Counted from the first letter of the stretch, positions 44,519 to 53,962 are shown. The stretch: 64,000 nucleotides of DNA from Methylorubrum salsuginis (GCF_900114375.1 NZ_FOSV01000011.1:62001-126000), one strand, 5' to 3'. Notes: a model not told the origin generated them from the letters alone. Program-made: numbers and translations.

Positions 44519-45406
44519 GTGAGCCCGCGCCCTCCCACCCCGCTCGATCTCGATCTGGTCCGCACCTTCGTGACGATCTGCGAGACGGGCAATTTCTCGC
44601 GGGCCGCCGAGCGGGTCGGGCGCACGCCTTCGGCCGTCAGCCTTCAGGTAAAGCGGTTGGAGGAGCGCCTGGGCCGCGCCCTGTTCCTGCGGCGCCCCCG
44701 GACCATCGTGCCGACCGCGGACGGCGAAGCGCTGCTCGGCCTCGGCCGGCGCCTTCTCGCCGTGAACGACGAGGTGGTGGCCTTCTTCGATGCGCCGCCG
44801 CTGGAGGGCCGCGTCCGCTTCGGCGCGCCCAACGATTCCGGCCTGTTCGCCCTGCCGACGATGCTGCGCCGCTTCGCCGCCACCCATCCACAGGTTCAGG
44901 TCGACGTGCGGCTCGATGCGAGCGCCGCTTTGCGGGAGGCCTGTCACGAGGGTGCCCTCGACCTCGCGCTCTATACCGGCGCCGCCGGGGCGAACCGCGA
45001 GGCCGCCGTCGTCCAGGCCGAGGATCTGGTCTGGGTCGGCCTCGAAGGCGGCTTGGCTCAGGCGCGTCGCCCCCTGCCGCTGGCTCTGTGCAACAGCGGC
45101 TGCGCGTGGCGGGCGGCGGCCCTGGACGCCCTCGACGGGGCGGGCATCCCCTACCGCGTCGCCTATGCGAGCGAGCATTGCCAGGGGCAGATCGCGGCGG
45201 TCGAGGCCGATCTCGCGGTCGCCCCCCTGCCGATGAACGTCGCGCGCCCGCCCTTCCGCCGCCTGCCCGATCTGCCCCCGCTCGGCGGCTACGACGTGCT
45301 GCTGCGCCTGCGCGACGGCGCGGGCCCGGCGGCGAAAGCGCTCGCCGGCCACGTGGCGGCAAGCGTCCGGGAGATGTCGGGCGGCGGCGGGCGCCTGTTT
45401 GCCTGA
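44519..45406 (+). CDS. LysR-type transcriptional regulator
   Basis: 295 residues. The winged HTH reads 'LDLDLVRTFVTICETGNFSR', 'AAERVGRTPSAVSLQVKRLE', 'RLGRALFLRRPRTI', followed by an effector domain starting 'VRFGAPNDSGLFALPTML'. GTG 44519 is chosen because GAGGA lies 8 nt upstream and the HTH then starts about 10 residues in; ATG 44489 would add ten residues without a good ribosome site. It is divergent from the DUF1127 gene, a likely regulatory target. Inducer unknown. Confidence 0.87.
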   Translation: MSPRPPTPLDLDLVRTFVTICETGNFSRAAERVGRTPSAVSLQVKRLEERLGRALFLRRPRTIVPTADGEALLGLGRRLLAVNDEVVAFFDAPPLEGRVRFGAPNDSGLFALPTMLRRFAATHPQVQVDVRLDASAALREACHEGALDLALYTGAAGANREAAVVQAEDLVWVGLEGGLAQARRPLPLALCNSGCAWRAAALDALDGAGIPYRVAYASEHCQGQIAAVEADLAVAPLPMNVARPPFRRLPDLPPLGGYDVLLRLRDGAGPAAKALAGHVAASVREMSGGGGRLFA

Positions 45407-45430
45407 CGCCGCTTCAGCGCGTGAGGTTCT

Positions 45431-46453
45431 TCAGAGCGTCACGATGATCTTGCCGAACACCTGCCGCGATTCCAGCCGTTCCAGCCCCTTTGCGAAATCG
45501 GCGAGCGGCAGCACCGTGTCGATGACCGGCGTCAGGCCGGTCGCCATCTTGTCGAGACTCTCGCGCATGTTGGCGATGCGGCAGCCGAACGAGCCGAAGA
45601 TGCGGTATTGCTGCTGGAACAGCTGCATCAGGTTCATCTGCGTGGAAACGCCGGAGGTCGAGCCGCAGGTGACGAGCCGCCCGCCGCGCTTGAGGCAGAG
45701 CAGCGAGCCGTTCCACGTTTCGGCGCCGACATGCTCGAACACGACGTCCACGCCCTTGCGCTTGGTCAGCCGGCGCACCTCGCCCTCGAAGCGCTCCTCG
45801 CGATAGTTGACCACGTGGTCGGCGCCGAGTTCGCGGGCCTTCTCGCCCTTCTTGTCGTCGCCGACGGTGGTGTAGACGGTGCAGCCGATGGCCTTCGCCA
45901 TCTTGATCGCCGCCGTGCCGATGCCCGAGCCCCCGGCATGGACCAGGATCGACTCGCCGGGCTCCAGCTTGGCGTTGTCGAACAGCATGTGCTGCACCGT
46001 GCCGAAGGCGATGCCGGCGCAGGCGGCCTGCACCGCCTCGACGTTCGGCGGCACGCTCACGACGAGCCGAGCCGGCATGTTGACCAGTTCACGGCTGAAC
46101 CCGTCGAGATGGAAACCCATCACGCCGGAGACTTCCTCGCAGAGGTTGTCGCGGCCCTCGACGCAGGCGCGGCACCTGCCGCAGGTCATGGCGCCGTAGG
46201 GCACGACCTTGTCGCCTACCTTGAGCCCCGCGACGCCCTCGCCCAGGGCCACGATCTCGCCCGCGGCCTCGGCGCCCACCGTCAGCGGCAGCTTGCGCTT
46301 GGCGAACGCCATGCCGCGGAAGCCCCACACGTCGATGAAGTTGAGCCCGACCGCGCGGATGCGGATCTGCACCTCGCCGGGTCCCGGCGCGGGCGGCGGC
46401 TCGACCTCGGTCAGGCGAAGGTCGCGGTCGCCGAACAGCTGGAGGGCTTGCAT
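45431..46453 (-). CDS. Zinc-type medium-chain dehydrogenase, similar to rhizobial Adh2XL
   Basis: 340 residues, MDR fold. The catalytic-domain part includes a structural-zinc Cys cluster 'CGRCRACVEGRDNLC'. The nucleotide site is 'ILVHAGGSGIGTAAIKMAKA'. The wording 'GFHLDGFSRELVN', 'HMLFDNAKLEPGES' and 'GRLVTCGSTSGVSTQMNLM' closely follows the dehydrogenase encoded in rhizobial VLCFA-lipid A clusters (acpXL...adh2XL-lpxXL) as I recall it. The core of that cluster is 3.5 kb away at 50.2-54.3 kb, separated by a kinase gene. It is proposed to oxidise or reduce a long-chain acyl intermediate. Confidence 0.8.
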   Translation of the reverse strand: MQALQLFGDRDLRLTEVEPPPAPGPGEVQIRIRAVGLNFIDVWGFRGMAFAKRKLPLTVGAEAAGEIVALGEGVAGLKVGDKVVPYGAMTCGRCRACVEGRDNLCEEVSGVMGFHLDGFSRELVNMPARLVVSVPPNVEAVQAACAGIAFGTVQHMLFDNAKLEPGESILVHAGGSGIGTAAIKMAKAIGCTVYTTVGDDKKGEKARELGADHVVNYREERFEGEVRRLTKRKGVDVVFEHVGAETWNGSLLCLKRGGRLVTCGSTSGVSTQMNLMQLFQQQYRIFGSFGCRIANMRESLDKMATGLTPVIDTVLPLADFAKGLERLESRQVFGKIIVTL

Positions 46454-46751
46454 CAGGATCGATCTCGTCTGCCGTGGGGTCCGGGCAAGCCGGGCCGAGG
46501 GCTTATCGGTCGAAACGGGTTCGGGCTCAATCCGGACCGCCGCGACCTCCCGCGTGTATCGATCGGAAGGTCACCGCAACCTAAGATACGATCACAGCAG
46601 GTAACCGAGAAGACACAAGCGTAGAAATACTCAATTCAGGTTTCGAAAGGTTGCCTTGCAGGCTAGATTTGTTCGAAGGAGTGAAGGCCTATCCCCCGCG
46701 CCGGCCGCGCGCATGGACGTCCGTCATCTTGGGAAACGACGAGAGAATTCG

Positions 46752-49700
46752 ATGACGGCTTGGCCCGACGGCCCGAGTACCATGGCCGGGCGCGTCCGCA
46801 CACACGATTGGGCCTCAACTCCGCTCGGGCCGATCACGGCCTGGCCGCAGAACCTGCGGACCATCGTCGATCTGATGCTCAATGCTCCCGGAGTCGGCAT
46901 CGTCGCCTGGGGCCCGGATTTCACGGTTCTCTTCAACGACGTGGTCGCCACCCTGATGGGCGCAAGGGCCGAACTCGCCTTGGGCCGGCCCCTGCGAGAG
47001 GTGTGGCCCGATCCGTACGTGGCGGAGATCCTGTCGGTGATGCGGACGGGGCGGGCCCACCAGACCACCGATTTCTACTGGCCGCTCCCGGCCCGGACCG
47101 AGCAGCCCTACGGCTGGTTCACGTCGAGCTGGACTCCTCTTCGGAACGAAGACGGTGCGGTCGTCGGGTTCTACTTGGCCGGGTTCGAGACGACGGACCG
47201 GGTCCTGGCCGAACGGGCCCTGCGGCAGGGCGAGGCGCAGCAGGCGTTTCTCCTGCGGCTGTCCGACACCCTGCGCTCCCTGACCGATCCGGCCGCGATC
47301 CAGGGCGAAGCCTGCCGGCTGCTTGGCGACCACCTGGAAACCGATCACGCCTTCTACGTGGCGATCCGGGAGGCGGAGGGCGTCGCGGTGATCGAGCAGG
47401 ACCATGCCCGCGGCGTGCCGCCGTTTGTGGGCACCCATTCCCTCGACACCCTCGATTGGGTCGTCCCACTCTACCGGCAGGGGCGACCGATCGCGGTGGC
47501 GCAGACGCAGAGCACCGATCTCATCCCCGAATCGAGGAAATCCCGCGTTCTTGGGGCCGGCGTCATGGCCTGGATCGCCGTGCCGCTCGTCAAGCACGGC
47601 GAACTGATCGGCACCCTCAGCGTCGTGTGCGGTCAGGCGCGCTCGTGGACCGAGGCCGAGATCGCCCTCGTCACCGAAACGGGCGAGCGCATCTGGGCGG
47701 CGATCGAGCGGGCCGAGGCCGAGAAGCAGGCGCGGGAGGCCGAGACCCGGCTGCGCACCATGGCCGACACTGCGCCGGTGCTGATCTGGGACACGGATCC
47801 AGGCGGGAACGTCTACGTCAACGAGTACTACCTCAACTTCTTCGACACCACGTTGGAGAGCGTGGTGCGGGACGGTTGGGAGCGCTTCGTTCATCTTGAC
47901 GACGGCGGCTACATCGCGGCCTACCGCGACGCCTTCTCCCGGCGCCGGCCCCTTCTCTACGAGGCCCGGGTCATCCGGGCCGACGGGCAGGCGCGCTGGA
48001 TGACCCATTCCGGACGGCCGCTCGGCCAGAGCCGCTTCGTCGGCATCTCGATCGACATCACCGAACGGCGCGAAGCCGAGGAGCGGCTGAGGCGCAACAA
48101 CGCGATCCTGAAGGGAATCAACCGGATCTTCAGCGCCACCCTGAGCGCGACCTGCGAGAAGGAACTCGCCCGCGTCGCCCTCGACGTCGCCGCCGACCTC
48201 ACCGAGAGCCGCGCGGGCTTGATCGCCACGACGGAGTCCGGCTCGGGCCGGCTGACCACCCTGGTTTCGGTCGAGGGGTCTCAGCCCGACGAGGCCGCCG
48301 CGCTGGAACGCGCGATCCGTCGCCGGCACGATCCGGCGATACAGGGGCTCGAGGCCGGCGACGGTGCGGCGCCCGATGCCACCCTGAGCGTTCCCCTGAC
48401 GGAGGGCGAGGCGGTGGTCGGCGTGATCGGACTCGCAGGTCGGCCGGGGGGCTACAGGGCGGAGGATCGCGAGGCCGCGGAGATCCTGGCTCCGGCGATC
48501 CGCCACGCGCTCCTGAGCAAGCGCGACGCCCTGCGCCTGCGCGAGAGCGAGGCGCGGTTTCGTCAGTTCGCGCAGGCCTCCTCCGACGTGCTGTGGATCA
48601 CCGACGCAGAGACCTTCGCGTCCGAATTCGCAAGCCCCGCCCTGAAGGCGATCTACGGCCTGTCCGAGGCGGAGATCGTGGGGGACGCCCGGCTCTGGGC
48701 CTCCCACATCGTCCCCGAGGATCGCGCGGCGACCTTCGCCGAGATGGAGCGGGTGCGCGGCGGCGAGGCGGTGGTCTACGAGTTCCGCATCCTGCGCCCG
48801 TCCGACGGGACGTTCCGCTGGATGCGCAACCACGGCTTCCCGCTCTTCGACGAGGACGGTCGGGTCAGGCGCATCGGCGGCATCACCAGCGACGTGACCG
48901 AGATGCGCCAAGCCGAGCACCACCAGCGGGTACTGCTGGCGGAGTTGCAGCACCGGGTGCGCAACATCATGGCGCTGATCCGCTCGATCGTGATGCGCTC
49001 CGGCGAGTGGGCCGAGAGCGTGGCCGAATATGCCGACCTCGTGGGCGGGCGCCTCGTCACCCTGGCCCGCGTCCAGAGCCGCCTCACCCGTGCGGCCGAT
49101 GCCGGCGTGGCGATCTCGGCGATCCTGCGCGACGAGATCGGCGCGCAGGCCGAACGCGAGGACCAGTACGATCTCGCCGGCCCCGAGATCGAATTGGCGC
49201 CGAAAGCCGCCGAGGTGGTGACGCTCGCGATCCACGAACTGACCACGAACGCCCTCAAATACGGGGCGCTCTCGAGCGGCGGCGGCCGGGTCTCGGTGCG
49301 CTGGCGCCGGATCGAGCGGGCGGACGGCCCCTGGCTGAGCTTCCTCTGGATCGAGAGCGGCGGACCGCCGCCGGGCGAGGCGGCGGCGCGGCGCCGGGGC
49401 TTCGGCAGCGAGCTGATCGAGGGGATGATCCCCTACGAACTGAGCGGGCGCGGCCGGATCGAGCTGACGGCGGAGGGCGCCCGCTGCCATCTCGAATTCC
49501 CGCTCACGATCGGAGCGAGCGTGCTGGAGACGCAGGCGCCGCAACTCGCGACCGTGTTCGGCGGCAGCCTCGACCTGCGCAGCGAGGCCGATCTGCGCGG
49601 GCAGCGCATCCTCGTGGCCGAGGACGAGTTCTATCTCGCCGGCGACATCGCCCGCGCGCTCGAAACCGTCGGCGCGGCGGTGCTCGGCCCCTATGCCGGC

Positions 49701-49964
49701 GAGGCGGCGGCCCTCGACGGCCTCGGTCGCGAGGCCCCCACCGGGGCGGTGATCGACCTCGAACTCGGCGGGCGGCTTTCCTTCGCCCTCGCTCGGGCGC
49801 TCGCCGCCCGCGGCGTGCCGTTCGTGTTCGTCTCGGGCGACGAGATCCGCGACCTGCCGCCGGACTTTGCCGAGGTGCCGCGCTTGGACAAGCCGGTGGA
49901 GTTGCGCCGCGTGGTCGGAACGCTCGCGCGGAGGCTCGGCGTGCGCGCACTCAATCCGGCGTGA
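46752..49964 (+). CDS. Multi-sensor HWE histidine kinase with PAS, GAF and receiver domains
   Basis: 1070 residues, no membrane helices. Approximate order: PAS-like (20-150, 'GVGIVAWGPDFTVLFNDVVA'), GAF (165-310), PAS (330-435, 'DTAPVLIWDTDPGGNVYVNE'), GAF-like (445-600), PAS (605-720, 'ASSDVLWITDAETF'), HWE kinase (730-920, H-box 'LLAELQHRVRNIMALI', 'AIHELTTNALKYGALS', 'LWIESGGPP') and a receiver (950-1065, 'RILVAEDEFYLAGD', Asp in 'AVIDLELGG'). The receiver Asp-Glu pair and Lys in 'RLDKPVELR' look functional. The ATG at 46752 has GAGAG upstream. The 3' end overlaps the convergent SH3-like gene by 14 nt. Confidence 0.88.
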   Translation: MTAWPDGPSTMAGRVRTHDWASTPLGPITAWPQNLRTIVDLMLNAPGVGIVAWGPDFTVLFNDVVATLMGARAELALGRPLREVWPDPYVAEILSVMRTGRAHQTTDFYWPLPARTEQPYGWFTSSWTPLRNEDGAVVGFYLAGFETTDRVLAERALRQGEAQQAFLLRLSDTLRSLTDPAAIQGEACRLLGDHLETDHAFYVAIREAEGVAVIEQDHARGVPPFVGTHSLDTLDWVVPLYRQGRPIAVAQTQSTDLIPESRKSRVLGAGVMAWIAVPLVKHGELIGTLSVVCGQARSWTEAEIALVTETGERIWAAIERAEAEKQAREAETRLRTMADTAPVLIWDTDPGGNVYVNEYYLNFFDTTLESVVRDGWERFVHLDDGGYIAAYRDAFSRRRPLLYEARVIRADGQARWMTHSGRPLGQSRFVGISIDITERREAEERLRRNNAILKGINRIFSATLSATCEKELARVALDVAADLTESRAGLIATTESGSGRLTTLVSVEGSQPDEAAALERAIRRRHDPAIQGLEAGDGAAPDATLSVPLTEGEAVVGVIGLAGRPGGYRAEDREAAEILAPAIRHALLSKRDALRLRESEARFRQFAQASSDVLWITDAETFASEFASPALKAIYGLSEAEIVGDARLWASHIVPEDRAATFAEMERVRGGEAVVYEFRILRPSDGTFRWMRNHGFPLFDEDGRVRRIGGITSDVTEMRQAEHHQRVLLAELQHRVRNIMALIRSIVMRSGEWAESVAEYADLVGGRLVTLARVQSRLTRAADAGVAISAILRDEIGAQAEREDQYDLAGPEIELAPKAAEVVTLAIHELTTNALKYGALSSGGGRVSVRWRRIERADGPWLSFLWIESGGPPPGEAAARRRGFGSELIEGMIPYELSGRGRIELTAEGARCHLEFPLTIGASVLETQAPQLATVFGGSLDLRSEADLRGQRILVAEDEFYLAGDIARALETVGAAVLGPYAGEAAALDGLGREAPTGAVIDLELGGRLSFALARALAARGVPFVFVSGDEIRDLPPDFAEVPRLDKPVELRRVVGTLARRLGVRALNPA

Positions 49965-50235
49965 GGTAGCGTCGCCGCGCCCAGCCGACCGTGCGGCCGA
50001 ACTTGACCCGGCACCACGTGAGCCCGCTCGGGGTGTCGTTGGTGCAGCCGAAGCCGACGACGCGGCGGCCGACCGGGATTTGGCCGAGCGCCGGGGCGCT
50101 GCCGTCCGGCGTCTCGCGGATCGTCAGGCTGTCGTCCCGCGGCAGCCCCTCGACGCGGAACGGCTCGGCGGCGCCCGCGGGATGGGCCGCGGTGACGAGG
50201 AGGAACGCGGCGAGGGCGGGCGGAGGCAGGTTCAT
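49951..50235 (-). CDS. Small secreted SH3-like domain protein, last gene of the acpXL operon
   Basis: 94 residues: a signal peptide ('LAAFLLVTAAHPAGAA') and a bacterial SH3-like domain ('DSLTIRETPDGSAPALGQIP', 'GRRVVGFGCTNDTPSGLTWC', 'VKFGRTVGWARRRYL'). Such domains often bind peptidoglycan or peptides in the periplasm. It starts four bases after the stop of the ketoreductase gene, so it should be co-transcribed with the VLCFA genes; that association is unusual. Confidence 0.75.
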   Translation of the reverse strand: MNLPPPALAAFLLVTAAHPAGAAEPFRVEGLPRDDSLTIRETPDGSAPALGQIPVGRRVVGFGCTNDTPSGLTWCRVKFGRTVGWARRRYLTPD

Positions 50236-50239
50236 CGGA

Positions 50240-50992
50240 TCAGGTTCGGTGGATGCCCATCATCGCGGTCAGGCCGCCATCGACGGGCAGCACCGCTCCG
50301 GTGATGTAGGCACCGCCCTCCCCCATCAGGAAGGCCGCCAGCGCCGCGACCTCGTCCGGCGCGGCGAAACGCCCGAGGGGGATCTGCCGCTCGATGCCCG
50401 CGCGATGGGTGGCGTAGGCGGCCAGCATCTCGGTGTCGATGAAGCCCGGCGCGATCACGTTGACCGTCACCCCGCGCTTGGCCGACTCGATGGCCAGCGT
50501 GCGGCAATAGGCGATCAGGGCGCCCTTGGTGGCGGCGTAGGCTGCGTTGCCGGCATTGGCCTGGAGCGCGGCCACCGAGCCGATGGCGACGATGCGGCCG
50601 GTCCGCGCCCGGATCATGCCGCGCACCAGCGCCTTGGCGATCCGGGTCAATGACCAGAAATTGACCTGCATCGCCTCCTCGGAACGGTCCCGGTCGAGCA
50701 TCGCCGCGAGGGCGTCCGCCGACTGGCCGGCATTGTGGACGTAGCCGTAGAAGCCCTCGCCTTCGACCGTATCGCAGAACGCCTCGACGGCGGCCCGGTC
50801 CGACAGGTCGAGCGCGCGCGGCGTGATGCTGCGATCCGGATGCGCCTGGGCCAGCTCGGCGGCGAGCGCCTCGGCCCTCGCGGCGGAGGAGCGGTAGGTG
50901 AAGGTGACGTCGTGACCGGCGCGCGCGAGCGCGCGGACGATGGCGGCGCCGAGGCCCGAGGCGCCGCCGACGACGAGGACGGGTCGGCTCAC
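50240..50992 (-). CDS. 3-oxoacyl-ACP reductase-like SDR in the VLCFA operon
   Basis: 250 residues, SDR fold: cofactor loop 'VVGGASGLGAA', 'VHNAGQSADAL', catalytic Ser in 'AIGSVAALQANAGN' and 'YAATK' (Tyr, Lys), C-terminal 'GAYITGAVLPVDGG' typical of FabG. It should reduce the 3-ketoacyl chain made by the operon ketosynthases on AcpXL. The GTG start overlaps the ketosynthase stop (GTGA). Confidence 0.87.
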   Translation of the reverse strand: MSRPVLVVGGASGLGAAIVRALARAGHDVTFTYRSSAARAEALAAELAQAHPDRSITPRALDLSDRAAVEAFCDTVEGEGFYGYVHNAGQSADALAAMLDRDRSEEAMQVNFWSLTRIAKALVRGMIRARTGRIVAIGSVAALQANAGNAAYAATKGALIAYCRTLAIESAKRGVTVNVIAPGFIDTEMLAAYATHRAGIERQIPLGRFAAPDEVAALAAFLMGEGGAYITGAVLPVDGGLTAMMGIHRT

Positions 50993-52290
50993 GGCTCGTC
51001 TCCCAGAACCAGGCAGGTGTTCTGCCCGCCGAAACCGAACGAGTTCGACAGCACCCGCGAGACCCGCACGTCGCGGGTCTTGTCGACCACGTCGAGCATC
51101 AGGGCGGGATCCGGCACGGCGTAGTTGATGGTCGGCGGGATGCGCCCGTGGCGGATCGTCAGGAGCGAGACCACCGCCTCGATGGCGCCCGCCGCGGTCA
51201 GCGTGTGGCCGATCATCGACTTGTTCGACGAGATCGGCAGCCGTGCCACCCGCTCGCCGAACACGGCCGAGCAGCCCAGCGCCTCCATCTTGTCGTTCTC
51301 CGGCGTCGAGGTGCCGTGGGCGTTGACGTGGTCGATCGCCTCCGGCCCCAGGCCCGCATCGTCGAGCGCCGCGCGCATGGCCGCGATCACCGGCGCCCCG
51401 TCGGGACTGGAGCGGGTGCGGTGGAAGCCGTCGCCCTTCTCGCCGCACCCGAGCACGTAACCGAGGATCGTCGCCCCGCGCGCGCGGGCGGATTCGGCGC
51501 TTTCCAGCACCAGGGCGGCGGCGCCCTCGCCCATGACGAAGCCGTCGCGATTCTTCGAGAACGGCTTGGAGGCGGCTTCCGGCGGGTCGTTCTGGGTCGA
51601 GAGCGCCGAGAGCAGCGAGAAGCGGATCAGCGATTCCGGATTCACCGAGCCGTCGGTGCCGATGCAGAGGGCGGCGTCCATCTCGCCCCGGCGGATCGCC
51701 TCGACGCCCAACTGGATCGCGGTGGCGCCCGACGAGCAGGCGGTGGAAAGCGAGATCGGCGAGCCCTTGGTGGCGAAACGGTCGGCCAGCCGGTCGGCCA
51801 CGGTGCCGAAGATGAACACGTCGTGCCACCCGTCGAACCGGCGGCTCGCTGCGGCCCGCTGCAACGCGCTGTAGGTGATCGCGCCGTCGTTCGAGCCGGC
51901 GGCGGCAGCCAGGGCCTCGCGCTGGGGCCATTCCATCTCCACCGGGGGCACGGCGACGAACAGCGCGCCGGGGAACGACGCGCCGATCCCGGACTGCGCC
52001 ACCGCCTCTTCCGCCGCCACGGTGGCGAAGCGCTCGGACAGGAGCGGAGCCACCAGCGGATCGGTGTCGAGGAAATCGACGGTGCCGGCGATGCGGGTGC
52101 GCAACCCCTCGGTCGGGAAGCGGCGGATGGCGCGGATGCCGGAGCGGCCGGCGGTGAGCGCCTCCCAGTTCGCGGCGGCGCCCTGGCCGAGCGAGGTGAC
52201 GATGCCGAGGCCGGTCACCGCGACGAGGGGACGGCCCTGCCCGTCATGGGTGGACGACGATCGGGGGGACGAGGAGCGGGATTCTGCCAT
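50989..52290 (-). CDS. fabF1XL: Beta-ketoacyl-ACP synthase (FabF1XL-like), catalytically intact
   Basis: 433 residues, KAS II type. The complete catalytic triad is visible: Cys in 'LSTACSSGATAI' (about residue 180), His in 'VNAHGTSTPEND' and His in 'SSNKSMIGHTLTAAG'. It is proposed to condense malonyl units onto AcpXL-bound chains to build the C26-C28 acyl group of lipid A. The ATG at 52290 follows a variable Ser-rich N-terminus. It is 52 nt downstream of the second ketosynthase gene and overlaps the reductase gene. Confidence 0.88.
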   Translation of the reverse strand: MAESRSSSPRSSSTHDGQGRPLVAVTGLGIVTSLGQGAAANWEALTAGRSGIRAIRRFPTEGLRTRIAGTVDFLDTDPLVAPLLSERFATVAAEEAVAQSGIGASFPGALFVAVPPVEMEWPQREALAAAAGSNDGAITYSALQRAAASRRFDGWHDVFIFGTVADRLADRFATKGSPISLSTACSSGATAIQLGVEAIRRGEMDAALCIGTDGSVNPESLIRFSLLSALSTQNDPPEAASKPFSKNRDGFVMGEGAAALVLESAESARARGATILGYVLGCGEKGDGFHRTRSSPDGAPVIAAMRAALDDAGLGPEAIDHVNAHGTSTPENDKMEALGCSAVFGERVARLPISSNKSMIGHTLTAAGAIEAVVSLLTIRHGRIPPTINYAVPDPALMLDVVDKTRDVRVSRVLSNSFGFGGQNTCLVLGDEP

Positions 52291-52342
52291 CCGGGCCTTC
52301 AATCAGATTTTCGCCGGGTCGGCATCCCCGAGGAGGCGTCGT

Positions 52343-53485
52343 TCAGGCGGCCAGCACGCGGATCACACCCTCGCCCCGGCGATGGCCGACCGAGGTGACG
52401 ACGACCTCACCGGCCGAACCGGCGGCGCAGAGGGCGGCGGCGAGCGCCGCGCCGAACGGCGCCGCGACCTCCATCGGATGGCCGACGAGATCGCCGGTGG
52501 CCCGGATCTCCGCGCCGGGCAAGGCGGCCTGGATGCCCGCGACCTCCTCGGCCGCGAGGTCGGCGATGCCCGTCGCGCCGGACAGGACCACGTCCGGCCG
52601 CTCGACCCCGGCCTCGCCGATCAGCCGGGTCAGGCTCTCCGAGACGCTGCCGGGCCGGCGCGCCACGCGGTCGTTGGCCACGGGCATCAGCCGGGCGAGC
52701 GCGCGGGCGCCGCGGGACGCGGCGTGCTCGGCGGCTTCCAGCACGAGGAAGGCCGCGGCACTCCCCAGCACGAAGCCGTCCTTGTCCTCGCGCCGCTCGA
52801 AGACCGGGCGGTAGACCGGCTTGTCGAGGAAGCCTCCCATCTCGTGGACGACCATCACGTCGGGCCGCTCGGCGTTGTAGGACGAGCCGACCATGATCGT
52901 GTCGATCTGCCCCGAGGCGACCCGGGCATGGGCGATGCGAAGCGCATCGACCCCGCAGGCCTCCTCGCCCATGAAGGTGCGCGAGGCCCCCGTGACGCCG
53001 TGGACGATGCTGATGTTGCCGGCCAGCAGGTTCGAGAGCTGCGCCAGGAACAGCGTCGGCCGCAGATCGTTCAGGAGCCGCTCGTTGAGGAACGCGCCGG
53101 GATCCCCGGCTTCGCGCAACCCCGACAGGATCGCCCCGTCGACCGCATAGTCGCGCTCGCCCCCGCCCGCCGCGACGACGAGCTGGAGCGCCGACTTGAA
53201 CGCGGCATCCCCCTTCACGCCCGCCGAATCGAGGGCGAGACCCGCCGCGTAGACGCCGAGCCGCTGCCACGGCTCCATCTGCCGCTGGTCCGATTTCTTG
53301 GGAATCTGCGCGTCGAGGGTCAGCGGGACGACCGGGTGGACCGGGTATGGGGCGAAGGTCTCGGCATCGGTCCGCGGCGCCTCGCCGGACGCGAAGGCCG
53401 AGAGATGCGCCTCAACCCCCTCGCCCGCGCAGGAAACGAGGCCGATGCCGGTGACGACGACGTCACGACCCGTGCGGCGGCTCAT
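52343..53485 (-). CDS. fabF2XL: Ketosynthase-like protein lacking the catalytic Cys (FabF2XL-like)
   Basis: 380 residues with thiolase/KAS fold markers ('VVVTGIGLVSCAGEGVEAHL', 'DGFVLGSAAAFLVLEAAEHA', 'GDLVGHPMEVAAPFG'). The segment that normally holds the nucleophile (TAC.SG) reads 'ISIVHGVTGASRTFMGEEAC' and has no Cys in register. The NAHGT motif is replaced by 'LSGATGIADLAA'. Only the second His (GHP) survives. By analogy with chain-length factors it may be a non-catalytic heterodimer partner of FabF1XL. The start overlaps the fabZXL stop (ATGA). Confidence 0.82.
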   Translation of the reverse strand: MSRRTGRDVVVTGIGLVSCAGEGVEAHLSAFASGEAPRTDAETFAPYPVHPVVPLTLDAQIPKKSDQRQMEPWQRLGVYAAGLALDSAGVKGDAAFKSALQLVVAAGGGERDYAVDGAILSGLREAGDPGAFLNERLLNDLRPTLFLAQLSNLLAGNISIVHGVTGASRTFMGEEACGVDALRIAHARVASGQIDTIMVGSSYNAERPDVMVVHEMGGFLDKPVYRPVFERREDKDGFVLGSAAAFLVLEAAEHAASRGARALARLMPVANDRVARRPGSVSESLTRLIGEAGVERPDVVLSGATGIADLAAEEVAGIQAALPGAEIRATGDLVGHPMEVAAPFGAALAAALCAAGSAGEVVVTSVGHRRGEGVIRVLAA

Positions 53486-53946
53486 TCGGCGGTCCCGTCG
53501 ATGAGGCCGATCCGCCGCATGCGCTCGCGCATCAGCGCATCGAGCCCATCGGGGAACGGCATGGTGCGGAAGCGCAGCTCCGCGTCGCAGATCGCCTTGC
53601 CCTCGTGGCGGATGGCGGCCTTGGTCACGGCGTAACCGGAGCCGTCGTGCTCCAGGCTCGCCTCGATGTCGAGGGCGGCGCCGGGACCGACGAAGGAGCG
53701 AAACCGCGCCTTGTCCACCGCCATCAGGAACGGCATCTGGGCGAAGTCGAGATGAGCCAGCACGAGATAGCCGGAGGCCTGCGCCATGGTCTCGGTCAGG
53801 AGAACGCCCGGCACCAGCGGGTGACCGGGGAAATGCCCTTCGAAGACGGGGCTGGCCTCGGGCACCAGGGCCCGGGCCTCGATCCGCCCGGCGGCGCGGT
53901 CGAGCCGCACCACCTGATCGATCATCTCGAAATATTCGAGCCGCAT
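53482..53946 (-). CDS. fabZXL: 3-hydroxyacyl-ACP dehydratase (FabZXL-like)
   Basis: 154 residues, hotdog fold. The FabZ active-site string is 'FEGHFPGHPLVPGVLLTETM' (catalytic His and Glu). 'FLMAVDKARFRSFVGPGAAL' follows the family pattern. It would dehydrate 3-hydroxyacyl-AcpXL during chain extension. It starts 16 nt after the acpXL stop and overlaps the next gene by four bases. Confidence 0.88.
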   Translation of the reverse strand: MRLEYFEMIDQVVRLDRAAGRIEARALVPEASPVFEGHFPGHPLVPGVLLTETMAQASGYLVLAHLDFAQMPFLMAVDKARFRSFVGPGAALDIEASLEHDGSGYAVTKAAIRHEGKAICDAELRFRTMPFPDGLDALMRERMRRIGLIDGTAE

Positions 53947-53962
53947 GGCCGGCGCCCCGCCG

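Noticed and set aside
46815..49544. 909-codon open frame antisense to the sensor kinase
   Set aside because: Low-complexity Arg/Ala/Gly/His composition without motifs; a shadow of the kinase gene.
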